Below, one piece after another: positions 45,722 to 54,254 of a DNA stretch of 64,000 bases. The stretch lies in the NCBI RefSeq assembly GCF_004369205.1, contig NZ_QFGA01000001.1, forward strand, positions 1,550,001 to 1,614,000, written 5' to 3'. The position numbers and the translations under genes were made by a program. The notes under the pieces were generated by a model. That model was not told the DNA's origin and searched no databases. It saw only the letters and a program-made list of their open reading frames with translations. Position 1 is the stretch's first letter. Each line of letters starts with the position of its first letter. The stretch is from Pelotomaculum schinkii (GTDB taxonomy: Bacteria > Bacillota > Desulfotomaculia > Desulfotomaculales > Pelotomaculaceae).

Positions 45722-45869
45722 TAATTGACATTAGGTCGTCCAGGCAGACATAGAAATTGCTTGTCAAAACGTTTCAAAATGGACACCTCTACAAAATTCT
45801 CCTTTTAACAACAAACCTCCGATACAAGAAAGAAATACCGACCATAAAAGGTGGGTAAGATTTTTATAT

Positions 45870-46190
45870 GGTAATTTGGCATACATTTCTGACCAACTCC
45901 CGCCTCCGACACCAATTGAAATGCAACGTAAAGGCCAAAAATTCAATCTATCTGTGATTTTGAAAAAGCCCCATAGAGGGGCTTTTTCAGTACACAACTT
46001 TCTTGTCCAACAACAAATGTTATTGAACAATAAAGTTGTGTACTGACTGAAGCCGCTATACCTGATATTTAGCCATCTTTTCTCTTTTGATTTCTTAATA
46101 ATTATAAAATAATGTTGTGTACTGAAACAGCAGCAAAACTGACCGGATCAAGCTGAAAAAAACAATAAAGTTGTGTACTGGGTTCCATGT
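45870..46190. repeat. Transposon-end-like repeat, copy B
   Basis: 45908-45999 closely matches 51617-51711. It includes an AGCCCC/GGGGCT hairpin (45966-45985), then an imperfect 23-bp inverted repeat (45990-46012 and 46021-46043). Three direct copies of an AAAGTTGTGTACTG-type unit lie at about 46031, 46109 and 46172. Segments GCAGCAAAACTGACCGG at about 46131 and 42539 tie it to copy A. Confidence 0.65.
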
Positions 46191-46627
46191 ATTACCACAA
46201 GGGTGCTGACTCAAAATGTTTAATTTTAGTATTCCAGAGGAAAATTTTTATGACGGTCCCTGGTTGCAAAGATCTAATACAGGATTCAACTCTTTCCAAT
46301 AACCACCTCCCTCATTCGTAAATAGAACGGTCAATCAATAAATCTCACACACCACACTTGTTCTATATAGAAATGTCTACGTACCCAATCTTAATTTTTC
46401 ACCTTTTCATAAATCAGTTTTGAGCCTACAGAGAACATATGCCCACCCCCAACCATGTTTACTGTTCGCTGTTCCAGATGATGCACACTTACTAAATAGT
46501 AACATTTCTGATTACACAATATTCAACTTCAAAATGCCTGCATTGAGGATATTGACTACTTAGCTGACAGGCCTATTCCTTCAGCTTGTTTATTGAGCAG
46601 GAACAGAACATTGTGGTAAACCACTAT
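46191..46627. other. Gene-free AT-rich stretch
   Basis: I see no reading frame, RNA or strong hairpin here. It ends where the duplicated segment shared with 39604 begins (46628). Confidence 0.55.
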
Positions 46628-46644
46628 AAATTTGCATTTTCATT

Positions 46645-47199
46645 TTACTGATATAATCGATGTAATATGAAAAAATACCTGGTTAATTCTTCCGGGGACT
46701 GTGCCATATCATTTTGTATCCACCATTTGACGGTTTCAACAAAACCACCAGCCATATGATTAACAACATACTCTTTAGGGATTCCATCCACACTTTCGTT
46801 TGACAAAAATTCATTAAACAACTGCTCCAGATACTTTTTAAATAAGCTTAAAAACAACTCTCCACTTTCACACGTGAGAATTCCTTTCATATCCCTTTTG
46901 CTATCTTTTAAGTGATATAAAATATGCGTGATTTTAGCCTCCAGGTCGTTATTAGAAGAGGAAAAATCATGAGTACTCTCAGAAACTAGATCCTCGGAGA
47001 ATACGTGGTCAAATATATCGCTGCATAATGCCTTCAATAAATCGTCTTTTGTTTCAAAATGGGAATAAAAGGTACTTCGACCTATATTGGCTTCATCAAT
47101 GATTTCCTGCACCGTAATTTTAGAATATCGCTTATGTGCCAAAAGTGAGCTGAAAGCACTAAAGATTGATTCCCTCGTTTTTTGTATTCGTCTATCCAT
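46645..47199 (-). CDS. TetR/AcrR-family regulator (184 aa)
   Basis: Intact version of the gene whose 3' part is duplicated at 39604-40017. The helix-turn-helix is at about residues 10-50 (ITVQEIIDEANIGRSTFYSHFETK), and the C-terminal domain (FVETVKWWIQNDMAQSPEEL) is of the same type as that of the IS-disrupted TetR at 34926-37019. The ATG at 47199 with GAGGAT is preferred over 47256. It is divergent from the DUF1786 gene at 47378 and may control it or the metal ATPase. No clear palindrome was found between them. Confidence 0.86.
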   Translation of the reverse strand: MDRRIQKTRESIFSAFSSLLAHKRYSKITVQEIIDEANIGRSTFYSHFETKDDLLKALCSDIFDHVFSEDLVSESTHDFSSSNNDLEAKITHILYHLKDSKRDMKGILTCESGELFLSLFKKYLEQLFNEFLSNESVDGIPKEYVVNHMAGGFVETVKWWIQNDMAQSPEELTRYFFILHRLYQ

Positions 47200-47377
47200 A
47201 TCCGATCCTCTATTCCGTACAAATGATAATATTTTATTCAGTATCTTACATTTCATCTCTTTTGATTGTTGTTGCTTGATAAAAAAACCGTATAATAATT
47301 ATTGAACATTATGTTCATTACAGTATGAATTGTACTATATTTTTTATATTAAGTCAATTTAAAGCAAAGGGGCATCA

Positions 47378-48436
47378 ATGGTGACTGTATGTGGAAGCAA
47401 ATCATTATTATTTAAGCAAAAAGATATCCTGGTGGTTGATGTTGGTTCAGGGACCCAGGATGTGCTGGTCTATCAGGCCGGCAAAAATATAGAAAATTGT
47501 CCAAAATTGGTTATGCCCAGCCGGACGCAGCTTGTCGCTGGGCAGATCCGTCGGGCAACGCAGCAAGGGCATAGCATTTGTCTTCATGGTCATGTGATGG
47601 GCGGTGGGGCCTGTTATCTTGCTTTGAAACAGCACCTTGCAGCAGGCTTTAAGGTCTACGCGACAGAGCAGGCCGCCTATACCTTCAATGATAATCTAAC
47701 CAAAGTCCGCCAGATGGGGATTGAACTGGTCGAAGCTGTACCAGATAACGCAGATAAAATATGGCTGGGAGATATCGACCTGCCAGCATTTCGACAAGCT
47801 CTGACCGCCTTTGAACAGCCCCTGCCTTCCCAGCTGGCCGTAGCTGTTCAAGACCACGGCTTCAGCGCTGAGGAGAGCAACCGTACGCTCAGGTTCCGCT
47901 TATGGAAAGAATTCATTGCTAAAGGCGGTTTTCTGAGGGATTTAGTCTTTACAGAGCAAATACCGGAAGTTTATACCCGGATGAAAGCTATTAGAGCGAT
48001 AGTGCCCGGCGCGGTGCTCACAGATACCGGGGCAGCGGCTCTGTTGGGCATTACAGCGGATCCGGCTGTGCGGCCGCAGCTGGAAAAAGGGATACTCGCT
48101 GTCAATATCGGCAATTCGCATACACTGGCAGCAGCTATTCGCGGCCAGCGTGTCTATGGACTATTTGAGCAACATACCGAGTACTTGAGCACTGAATTGC
48201 TGGCATCGCTGGTTAAACGGATGCAAAACAACGAATTAACCAATGACGAAATTTATAATGCCGGCGGGCATGGCGCAACCTTGCATCCGGATATGGGTCT
48301 GGGCTGGGACTATATTGCGGTTACCGGACCACGACGGACTATGGCCAAACCATTGGGCTGGCATGAGGCAGCACCCTATGGTGATATGATGCTGACAGGC
48401 TGCTTTGGTCTATTAATTGGGCTGGGCATAATCTAA
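47378..48436 (+). CDS. DUF1786 family protein, ASKHA-like fold (352 aa)
   Basis: The N terminus has an actin-like phosphate-1 motif, ILVVDVGSGTQDVLVY, and a second Gly-rich motif GILAVNIGNSHTLAA near residue 240. GHVMGGGACYLAL and GLGWDYIAVTGPRR are typical of DUF1786 proteins, which are often mislabelled as pyruvate-formate-lyase activating proteins but have no radical-SAM CX3CX2C motif. It lies between a divergent TetR and a metal-transport ATPase. Biochemical role unknown. Confidence 0.8.
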   Translation: MVTVCGSKSLLFKQKDILVVDVGSGTQDVLVYQAGKNIENCPKLVMPSRTQLVAGQIRRATQQGHSICLHGHVMGGGACYLALKQHLAAGFKVYATEQAAYTFNDNLTKVRQMGIELVEAVPDNADKIWLGDIDLPAFRQALTAFEQPLPSQLAVAVQDHGFSAEESNRTLRFRLWKEFIAKGGFLRDLVFTEQIPEVYTRMKAIRAIVPGAVLTDTGAAALLGITADPAVRPQLEKGILAVNIGNSHTLAAAIRGQRVYGLFEQHTEYLSTELLASLVKRMQNNELTNDEIYNAGGHGATLHPDMGLGWDYIAVTGPRRTMAKPLGWHEAAPYGDMMLTGCFGLLIGLGII

Positions 48437-48731
48437 TCCTGCACTGGTTTTCTGGCCCAGCGGAGGTGTCGCGCAGGCCGTATTTTTCCAGCATGCGGGC
48501 AAAAGCATCTCCCAAATAATAAACAGGATATCAACCATCTACAGGCCGTATCGCCTTCCACCTCACTTGGCTTTTTGGATTTTTCGCCGTAACAGTGGTT
48601 ACTTCCCGGGCCAGTTCCCAAACTTCTTCAATCAAGCACAGCATCATCGAAGAAGGCTCCCAATAACATTTTTCAAACTGGGAAATCCACACATCAACTT
48701 GTTTTTGCCAATCTTTAATATCCAAATAGGA
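48437..48731 (-). pseudogene. Decayed MazG-like nucleotide pyrophosphohydrolase
   Basis: Minus-strand fragments in different frames give DIKDWQKQVDVWISQFEKCYW, LIEEVWELAREV (the EEXXE-type helix, partly changed), GEKSKKPSEVEGDT and then GDAFARMLEKYGLRDTSAG, in the order expected for a YpjD/MazG-like protein of about 110 residues. The middle helix and several bases are missing, so it is not functional. Confidence 0.7.
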
Positions 48732-48741
48732 GGAATGGACT

Positions 48742-50613
48742 ATGGAGAAAACTATGGACTTTCTAGCCGGATTAAAGATGACCATAGTTTCAGGTGTTTT
48801 CTTAGCCGCCAGTTTAATTTTAATGCTAACCGGAACGGAACTGCCTGTTGACCCAGCTTGGGTTACAGTTGTGATTTCCGGCTTACCGCTTTTATATCTT
48901 GCAATTACAAGATTGGTTTTTGAGAAATGGATTTCATCCGCTCTGCTAATTTCTATTGCTATGGTTGCTTCAATCGCAATTGGCGAACTCTTTGCAGCAG
49001 GCGAAGTTGCTTTTATTATGGCAATTGGCGCTATTCTTGAAGACATGACCGTTGCTCGTGCCAAAAAAGGTATCGGTAAACTGATTTCACTTTTACCACA
49101 GCAAGGCAGAAAATTGATTCATAATGCTGACGGTGTTCGTGAAGAGTTTGTCCCCATAGAACAGATATCAAAAGCTGATCTGCTTCGTGTTCTTCCAGGT
49201 GAAACGATTCCTGTTGACGGCATCATTATCTATGGTAATACCTCTGTTGATCAATCTGTTATGACTGGTGAATCTCTGCCTGTAGATAAAAAAGAAAACG
49301 ACAGCGTTTTCTGCGGAACGATGAATTGCTATGGATCAATTGACATCCGTACTACCCAAGTAGGTAAGGATTCGTCGCTGCAAAAAATGATTGATATGGT
49401 TAAGGCAGCAGAATACAAGAAAGCGCCTATGCAGAAAATCGTTGATGTATGGGCAGCATGGCTTGTACCTATTGCCCTTCTGATTGCAATAGTTGCATAT
49501 ATCACCACAAATGACATTGTCAGAGCAGTCACTGTATTGGTCGTATTCTGCCCCTGCGCATTGGCTCTTGCAACACCAACCTCGATTATGGCAGCCATCG
49601 GTCAGGCTACTAAACATGGTGTACTGATTAAGTCCGGTGAAGCCTTAGAACGCATGGGAAATGTAGACTGCATTGCCTTTGATAAAACCGGTACTCTTAC
49701 CTATGGAAATCTGAAAGTATCGGATATTATTCCTCTGGATGAAACTATTAGTAATGTTGAATTACTCTCAAAGGCGGCATCCGTTGAAAAACGATCTGAA
49801 CACCCTCTTGCAAAAGCAATCATCAAGTACGCTGAAGATAATGGATTGGTTATTAACGAAGTAGAAGATTTTCAGATGATACCTGGAAAAGGCGTGACGG
49901 CAACAATATCCAGTAAAACAGTGATTTGCGGCAATGCTCTCTATATAAAGGAAAACTCGATTGCCGAAACCGATAAAATGCAGAATATCTTAGTCAATTT
50001 AAGAAATCAAGGCAAGGCATCTATCATCGTGGCTGAAAATGGTAATGCAATCGGAATCATAGCTCTTTCTGATACCATTCGCCCAACTGCAAAAAATCTT
50101 GTTGCGAAACTTGGTGCTATGGATACCGATGTTGTTCTCCTTACAGGTGACAATCATCTGACAGCGAAATATATGGCAGAGCAGGTTGGGATCAAGAATA
50201 TCCGTGCAGATCTGCTTCCGGCACAAAAGGTTTCAAGCATTGAGGACTTACAAAAGGAAAACAAAATCGTCTGCATGATTGGCGATGGCGTGAATGACGC
50301 TCCTGCTCTAAAAATGGCAAATGTCAGTGTTGCAATGGGCAGTATGGGAAGCGATATTGCCATAGAAGCCGCCGACATCGCCTTGATGAGTGACAACATA
50401 GATAAAATACCGTATCTCAAACGATTGTCAAACTCCACTCTCCGTACAATCAAAGGCAACATAACCGCATCCATGGGTATCAATGCCGTAGCCATTGTTC
50501 TTTCGGTTTTGGGTCTTCTGAACCCCATTACAGGCGCTTTGGTGCATAATGCCGGATCGGTGTTGGTTGTTTTAAATGCAGCTCTTCTTTACGATAGAAA
50601 TTTTGCTCAATAA
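48742..50613 (+). CDS. P1B-type heavy-metal-transporting ATPase (623 aa)
   Basis: Metal efflux pump. The membrane domain is followed by the actuator TGESLPV (about residue 175), the transmembrane metal site CPCALALATP, the phosphorylation motif FDKTGTLTYG, the P1B-specific HP in RSEHPLAKAI and the hinge GDGVNDAPAL. There is no N-terminal heavy-metal-associated (CXXC) domain, and the protein is short, like CadA/ZntA-type pumps lacking their sensor domain. CPC with no extra His-rich tail is compatible with Zn/Cd/Co, but specificity is not established. AGGAGG precedes the ATG. Its last 42 codons are duplicated at 40018-40142. Confidence 0.92.
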   Translation: MEKTMDFLAGLKMTIVSGVFLAASLILMLTGTELPVDPAWVTVVISGLPLLYLAITRLVFEKWISSALLISIAMVASIAIGELFAAGEVAFIMAIGAILEDMTVARAKKGIGKLISLLPQQGRKLIHNADGVREEFVPIEQISKADLLRVLPGETIPVDGIIIYGNTSVDQSVMTGESLPVDKKENDSVFCGTMNCYGSIDIRTTQVGKDSSLQKMIDMVKAAEYKKAPMQKIVDVWAAWLVPIALLIAIVAYITTNDIVRAVTVLVVFCPCALALATPTSIMAAIGQATKHGVLIKSGEALERMGNVDCIAFDKTGTLTYGNLKVSDIIPLDETISNVELLSKAASVEKRSEHPLAKAIIKYAEDNGLVINEVEDFQMIPGKGVTATISSKTVICGNALYIKENSIAETDKMQNILVNLRNQGKASIIVAENGNAIGIIALSDTIRPTAKNLVAKLGAMDTDVVLLTGDNHLTAKYMAEQVGIKNIRADLLPAQKVSSIEDLQKENKIVCMIGDGVNDAPALKMANVSVAMGSMGSDIAIEAADIALMSDNIDKIPYLKRLSNSTLRTIKGNITASMGINAVAIVLSVLGLLNPITGALVHNAGSVLVVLNAALLYDRNFAQ

Positions 50614-50616
50614 AAG

Positions 50617-50668
50617 AAACGTATCCCTCAAGTACTCAATCTCGTTGCTTGGGGGGTACGTTGTTTTA
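50617..50668 (+). terminator. Terminator of the metal ATPase gene
   Basis: AACGTATCCCTCAAG pairs imperfectly with CTTGGGGGGTACGTT around an 18-base loop and is followed by GTTTTAAT. The same hairpin is present in the duplicated segment near 40148-40199. Confidence 0.7.
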
Positions 50669-50718
50669 ATTGTACTATTCATACACTCCGATTTGTATCT
50701 ATATTGCTCTCGTTGCTG

Positions 50719-51150
50719 TTAATATCTGGGCAATTTACTTTGTTCCAGATAATAATTCTCAACGCCTATTTCCTTCATTCGATTGTTTCGCTCCAACCAT
50801 TTTTCTCTGGTTTTGCCTTCAAATTGTTTGTCACATGGATACTCGTTGCATTCAAAACAAAAACCCACACCATGTTGTCGATGACAAGTTTTCGCATGAC
50901 ATTCGATAGGGCACCGTAAATTATCACTACGGCAACCACCACAAGCTCCTTGGGCAAAGTGCTGTAGAAATTCGAGAAATATAGGATATTCATTGAAGAG
51001 GGGGTTATTTACCGACTTCAAACTTGCCACTCGTTCATAACCTCTAAGCAGCTCTGCCAGTCTCGCACTTAAGATCTTGATCTCGCCGTTTTCATAGTCC
51101 GCACATCTTGTACAATCCAATCCACAAACAGCTAATTCAGTTCTATTCAT
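50719..51150 (-). CDS. DUF3795 cysteine-rich protein (143 aa)
   Basis: The protein starts NRTELAVCGLDCTRCADYENG, with paired cysteines, and carries further clusters GACGGCRSDNLRCPIEC and HGVGFCFECNEYPCDK. This is the pattern of DUF3795, presumed metal or Fe-S binding, of unknown role. The second of two adjacent ATG codons (51150) is used, with AAAGGGAAT upstream. It converges on the metal ATPase. Its stop lies just beyond the end of the segment duplicated at 40248. Confidence 0.82.
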   Translation of the reverse strand: MNRTELAVCGLDCTRCADYENGEIKILSARLAELLRGYERVASLKSVNNPLFNEYPIFLEFLQHFAQGACGGCRSDNLRCPIECHAKTCHRQHGVGFCFECNEYPCDKQFEGKTREKWLERNNRMKEIGVENYYLEQSKLPRY

Positions 51151-51298
51151 CATTTTATTCCCTTTCTTCTAATTATCACACGGAGTTTGGCTTCTACCAT
51201 TAATGTAATCACGTTGTTTATAGTATGAAGCATCCTAATTGAAAGTATTTTCATAAATTATACATCTTAAAATTCAAAGCATATAGTATATTATTGCA

Positions 51299-51449
51299 GA
51301 GTTACAGGTTTTAATTGAACGGCAAGACAGACAATTAGGGAAGTCAATTCAAGGATACTTTCCGGCAGTTGGAAGTTACCTATATTTTCGGACCTACAGA
51401 CACTGGAAAAACACGGTCTGTAATGGAAACCCTATTTTTTAATCTATAA
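51299..51449 (+). pseudogene. Remnant of a rolling-circle Rep helicase P-loop region
   Basis: One frame reads ELQVLIERQDRQLG from 51299. After a one-base shift, the next frame from 51369 reads LEVTYIFGPTDTGKTRSVME and stops at 51447-51449. The Walker A (GPTDTGKT) followed by RSVME matches superfamily 3 helicase parts of CRESS-like replication proteins found on small Firmicute replicons. Only about 45 codons remain. Confidence 0.5.
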
Positions 51450-51527
51450 ATAGCCCGAGGTTAAAACCCCGGGCGCCATAAAGCGGGTTTGATTATTCAT
51501 ATAGTAATTTCAGTATACATTTCTGAC

Positions 51528-51766
51528 CAACTACCGCACTGGACACCATTTTAAATAGGGCTTAAACATAGGTAATTTATATTCTCTAAGTAATTGCAAA
51601 GTATATGTGTTGGCCCTCCGACACCAATTGAAATGCAACGTAAAGGCCAAAAATTCAACCTATCTGTGATTTTGAAAAAGCCCCATAGAGGGGCTTGTTA
51701 GTACACAACTTTATTGGCTTAGTACACAACTTTATTGTCTAGTACACAACTTTATTGTCCAACAAC
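51528..51766. repeat. Transposon-end-like repeat, copy C, with three tandem motif copies
   Basis: 51540-51600 is similar to 16375-16425. 51591-51627 matches 43708-43744. 51617-51711 matches 45908-45999. After the AGCCCC/GGGGCT hairpin (51675-51694) come three tandem copies of AGTACACAACTTTATTG (starting 51698, 51719 and 51739). No transposase is nearby. Confidence 0.65.
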
Positions 51767-51790
51767 AACACAACGGAAGATTACCTTCAC

Positions 51791-53620
51791 TCACTCCACC
51801 GTCACCGATTTCGCTAAATTTCGTGGTTTATCGACATCACAGTTTCTGGCTACGGCGGTGTGGTAGGCCAGCAGCTGCAGCGGGACCACGGTCAGGATCG
51901 GGGCCAGCACCTCGTAGGTCCTGGGGATATAGACGACCTTGCGGGACACCTTCTCCACTTCCTTCAGACCTTCCATGGCCAGAGTTAGCACGGCGGCGCC
52001 GCGGGCGTTGACCTCCTGGATGTTGCTGACCATCTTCTCAAAGAGAGTTTCCTGGGTGACCAGGGCCACCACCGGCGTATCCTCTTCGATCAGGGCCAGG
52101 GTGCCGTGCTTCAGTTCACCGGCGGCATAGGCTTCGGCGTGGATGTAGGAGATCTCCTTAAGCTTCAGCGAGCCCTCCATGGCCACAGAGTAGTCAAGGC
52201 CCCGCCCGAGGTAGAACAAATCGTCGCTGTTGGCGATTTCCCTGGCAAAATCCCTGATTACTTGAGAATCGTTGAGAATTTCCTGGGTCTTTTCGTCCAG
52301 GGTCTTCATCTCGGCCAGGAGCTCACTGATTTTCTCAGGCGCCAGCGTCCCGCGCAGGCCGGCCAGGTGCAGGGCCAGGAGATACATGCTCACCAACTGG
52401 GTGGTATAGGCCTTGGTGGAGGCCACGGCAATCTCGGGACCGGCCCAGGTGTAGATGACATCGTCAGCCTCACGGGCCACGGAACTGCCCACCACGTTGG
52501 TCACGGCCACAATCCTGGCTCCCTGCCGCTTGGCTTCCCGCAGCGCGGCCAGAGTGTCGGCGGTCTCGCCGGACTGGCTGATGATAACCACCAGGGTGCC
52601 CGGTTCAATAATCGGCTGGCGGTAGCGAAATTCGGAGGCGATATCCACCTCCACCGGCAGCCGTACCAGCTTTTCAATGATATATTTCCCCACCAAACCG
52701 GCGTGATAGGCCGTACCGCAGGCGGTAATAAAGATTTTCTTCAGTCCTTTTATTTCTTCCGGGGTGATTGTTACCTCTTCCAGGTTAACCCGCGAGTTGT
52801 CCGCCTCAATCCGGCCGCTTAAGGTATCCCTGAGGGCTTTGGGCTGCTCATGGATTTCCTTCAGCATGAAGTGGTCGTAGCCGCCTTTTTCAGCCTGCTC
52901 AGCGGCCCATTTTACTTCAAAGATGCTTTTGCGGATTTCCTTGCGGTCAAGATCCATAACCTTGACCCCGCCCTTTTCCAGCACTGCCACTTCACCGTCA
53001 TTTAGGATATAGGTAAACCTGGTGTGCTTCAAAAGAGCCGGGATATCCGAGGCCAGAAAGTACTCACCTTCACCCAGGCCCACCACCAGCGGACTGTCCT
53101 GGCGAACCGCCACCAGTTTATCCGGCTCTTTGGAGGAGACTACCGCCATGGCGTAAGAGCCCACCAGCTTCGACACTGACACCAGCACGGCTTCCAGCAG
53201 ATCCCCGTTATAAAAGTGCTCGATTAAGTGGGGCAGTACTTCGGTGTCGGTCTGGGAACGAAAGACATGGCCCTCAGACTCCAGCCATTCCCGCAGGCTG
53301 AGGTAGTTTTCAATGATACCGTTGTGCACCACGGCAAACTGCCCGGTGCAGTCCGTATGCGGGTGGGCGTTGGTATCCGAAGGCCTGCCGTGGGTGGCCC
53401 AGCGGGTGTGCCCGATACCGACGTTGGCGCAGTGTTCCTCACCGTTTAATTGATCCTTGAGGACGGCCAGTTTGCCGACCTTTTTTAATATTTCCAGGTT
53501 TTCTTCACCAGGGATTGCCACCCCGGCGGAGTCGTAGCCCCGGTACTCCAGCTTTTCCAGTCCGTCAACCAGAACAGAAACGGCCTCTTTGGGACCGATA
53601 TATCCTACAATACCACACAT
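51791..53620 (-). CDS. glmS: Glucosamine-6-phosphate synthase (609 aa)
   Basis: Makes glucosamine-6-phosphate from fructose-6-phosphate and glutamine, the entry to UDP-GlcNAc. The nucleophilic Cys follows the initiator Met (MCGIVGYIGP). The glutaminase domain has GIGHTRWATHG and AVVHNGIIENY. Two SIS domains follow (ACGTAYHAGLVGKY, ISQSGETADTLAA, GRGLDYSVAMEGSLKLKEISYIHAEA), and the C terminus ends DKPRNLAKSVTVE. It is last in the cdaA-cdaR-glmM-glmS unit, and a glmS ribozyme lies in its leader. Confidence 0.97.
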   Translation of the reverse strand: MCGIVGYIGPKEAVSVLVDGLEKLEYRGYDSAGVAIPGEENLEILKKVGKLAVLKDQLNGEEHCANVGIGHTRWATHGRPSDTNAHPHTDCTGQFAVVHNGIIENYLSLREWLESEGHVFRSQTDTEVLPHLIEHFYNGDLLEAVLVSVSKLVGSYAMAVVSSKEPDKLVAVRQDSPLVVGLGEGEYFLASDIPALLKHTRFTYILNDGEVAVLEKGGVKVMDLDRKEIRKSIFEVKWAAEQAEKGGYDHFMLKEIHEQPKALRDTLSGRIEADNSRVNLEEVTITPEEIKGLKKIFITACGTAYHAGLVGKYIIEKLVRLPVEVDIASEFRYRQPIIEPGTLVVIISQSGETADTLAALREAKRQGARIVAVTNVVGSSVAREADDVIYTWAGPEIAVASTKAYTTQLVSMYLLALHLAGLRGTLAPEKISELLAEMKTLDEKTQEILNDSQVIRDFAREIANSDDLFYLGRGLDYSVAMEGSLKLKEISYIHAEAYAAGELKHGTLALIEEDTPVVALVTQETLFEKMVSNIQEVNARGAAVLTLAMEGLKEVEKVSRKVVYIPRTYEVLAPILTVVPLQLLAYHTAVARNCDVDKPRNLAKSVTVE

Positions 53621-53675
53621 GTTTTATTTACCTCCACGTGTTTCCCTGTTTAAACTCCAGGTAACAACCCTGAAA

Positions 53676-53767
53676 ATGTAGGTGCGAATTCATTCCCCAC
53701 AAAAGTTATTTTAGATGCCCAAGTTCGGCGCTGGCGCGCCGTCGTGCGATTAAACCCGCACCTACAT
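53676..53767. repeat. REP-like palindromic element in the glmS leader
   Basis: ATGTAGGTGCG (53676-53686) and CGCACCTACAT (53757-53767) form the outer stem. GGCGC-rich inner palindromes lie around 53727-53742. It looks like a small repetitive extragenic element inserted between the ribozyme and glmS, lengthening the leader. Confidence 0.65.
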
Positions 53768-53984
53768 CACTGGTGTATTTTTATGATACGTGGCGCCGCC
53801 GGCGACATAGCCAACTATTCCGAACATATACGGAGCCTGCCATAAAAATATGGGCGCAATTGCTAAGTTTTCATGTACGCATAGGCAGTTAAAAAACAAA
53901 AAAACCGGGCATAATTAGCCACGGCATATAAACCCGCGTATTTAGGGCTGTCAAAAAAGCGACACTTACCCCTTGCATATTTAG

Positions 53985-54203
53985 CCGCTGCTGCCGCAGG
54001 CACTTTTGTCCCACCGGTTACCCGGTGGTTTTGTCATGCCGTTAACGGTCCGGCTTAGACCGGGGGGCACCCGCCGAAAACTTCGATAAACCCCCTCCTC
54101 GTCAACCCTGGCAAGTGAAGCGGAACCGGCTTTCCTCAAAACTCACCGATCCCGCCACCACCCGAAAAACTACAAATAAAACTCGGGCAGGGTTCAGGCG
54201 CTT
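53985..54203 (-). ncRNA. glmS ribozyme (glucosamine-6-phosphate-dependent riboswitch)
   Basis: On the minus strand the conserved 5' segment AAGCGCCTGAACC begins at about 54203. It is followed by GGGTTGACGAGGAGGGGG, the stretch TTTATCGAAGTTTTCGGCGG, GTGCCCCCCGGTC, GCCGGACCGTT and a P4-type arm with ACAAAACCACCGGG. Order and wording match the T. tengcongensis-type ribozyme core. Cleavage would fall between A54202 and G54201. It starts about 50 bases after the glmM stop, so glmS is probably read from the glmM transcript and cut off when glucosamine-6-phosphate is abundant. The 3' edge is approximate. Confidence 0.9.
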
Positions 54204-54254
54204 GCATATTTTATTATTGTTTGATATTTGCTGGTCCTCGATTTTTCACCCCCC

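Noticed and set aside
48531-49064. 177-codon minus-strand frame opposite the start of the metal ATPase
   Set aside because: Only its last third resembles a real protein (a MazG-like fragment annotated separately). The rest is antisense to the ATPase.
53705-53735. AGCGCC-GAACT on the minus strand as the glmS ribozyme start
   Set aside because: It lies inside the palindromic REP-like element and lacks the downstream conserved segments. The full set of ribozyme motifs is found at 53985-54203 instead.
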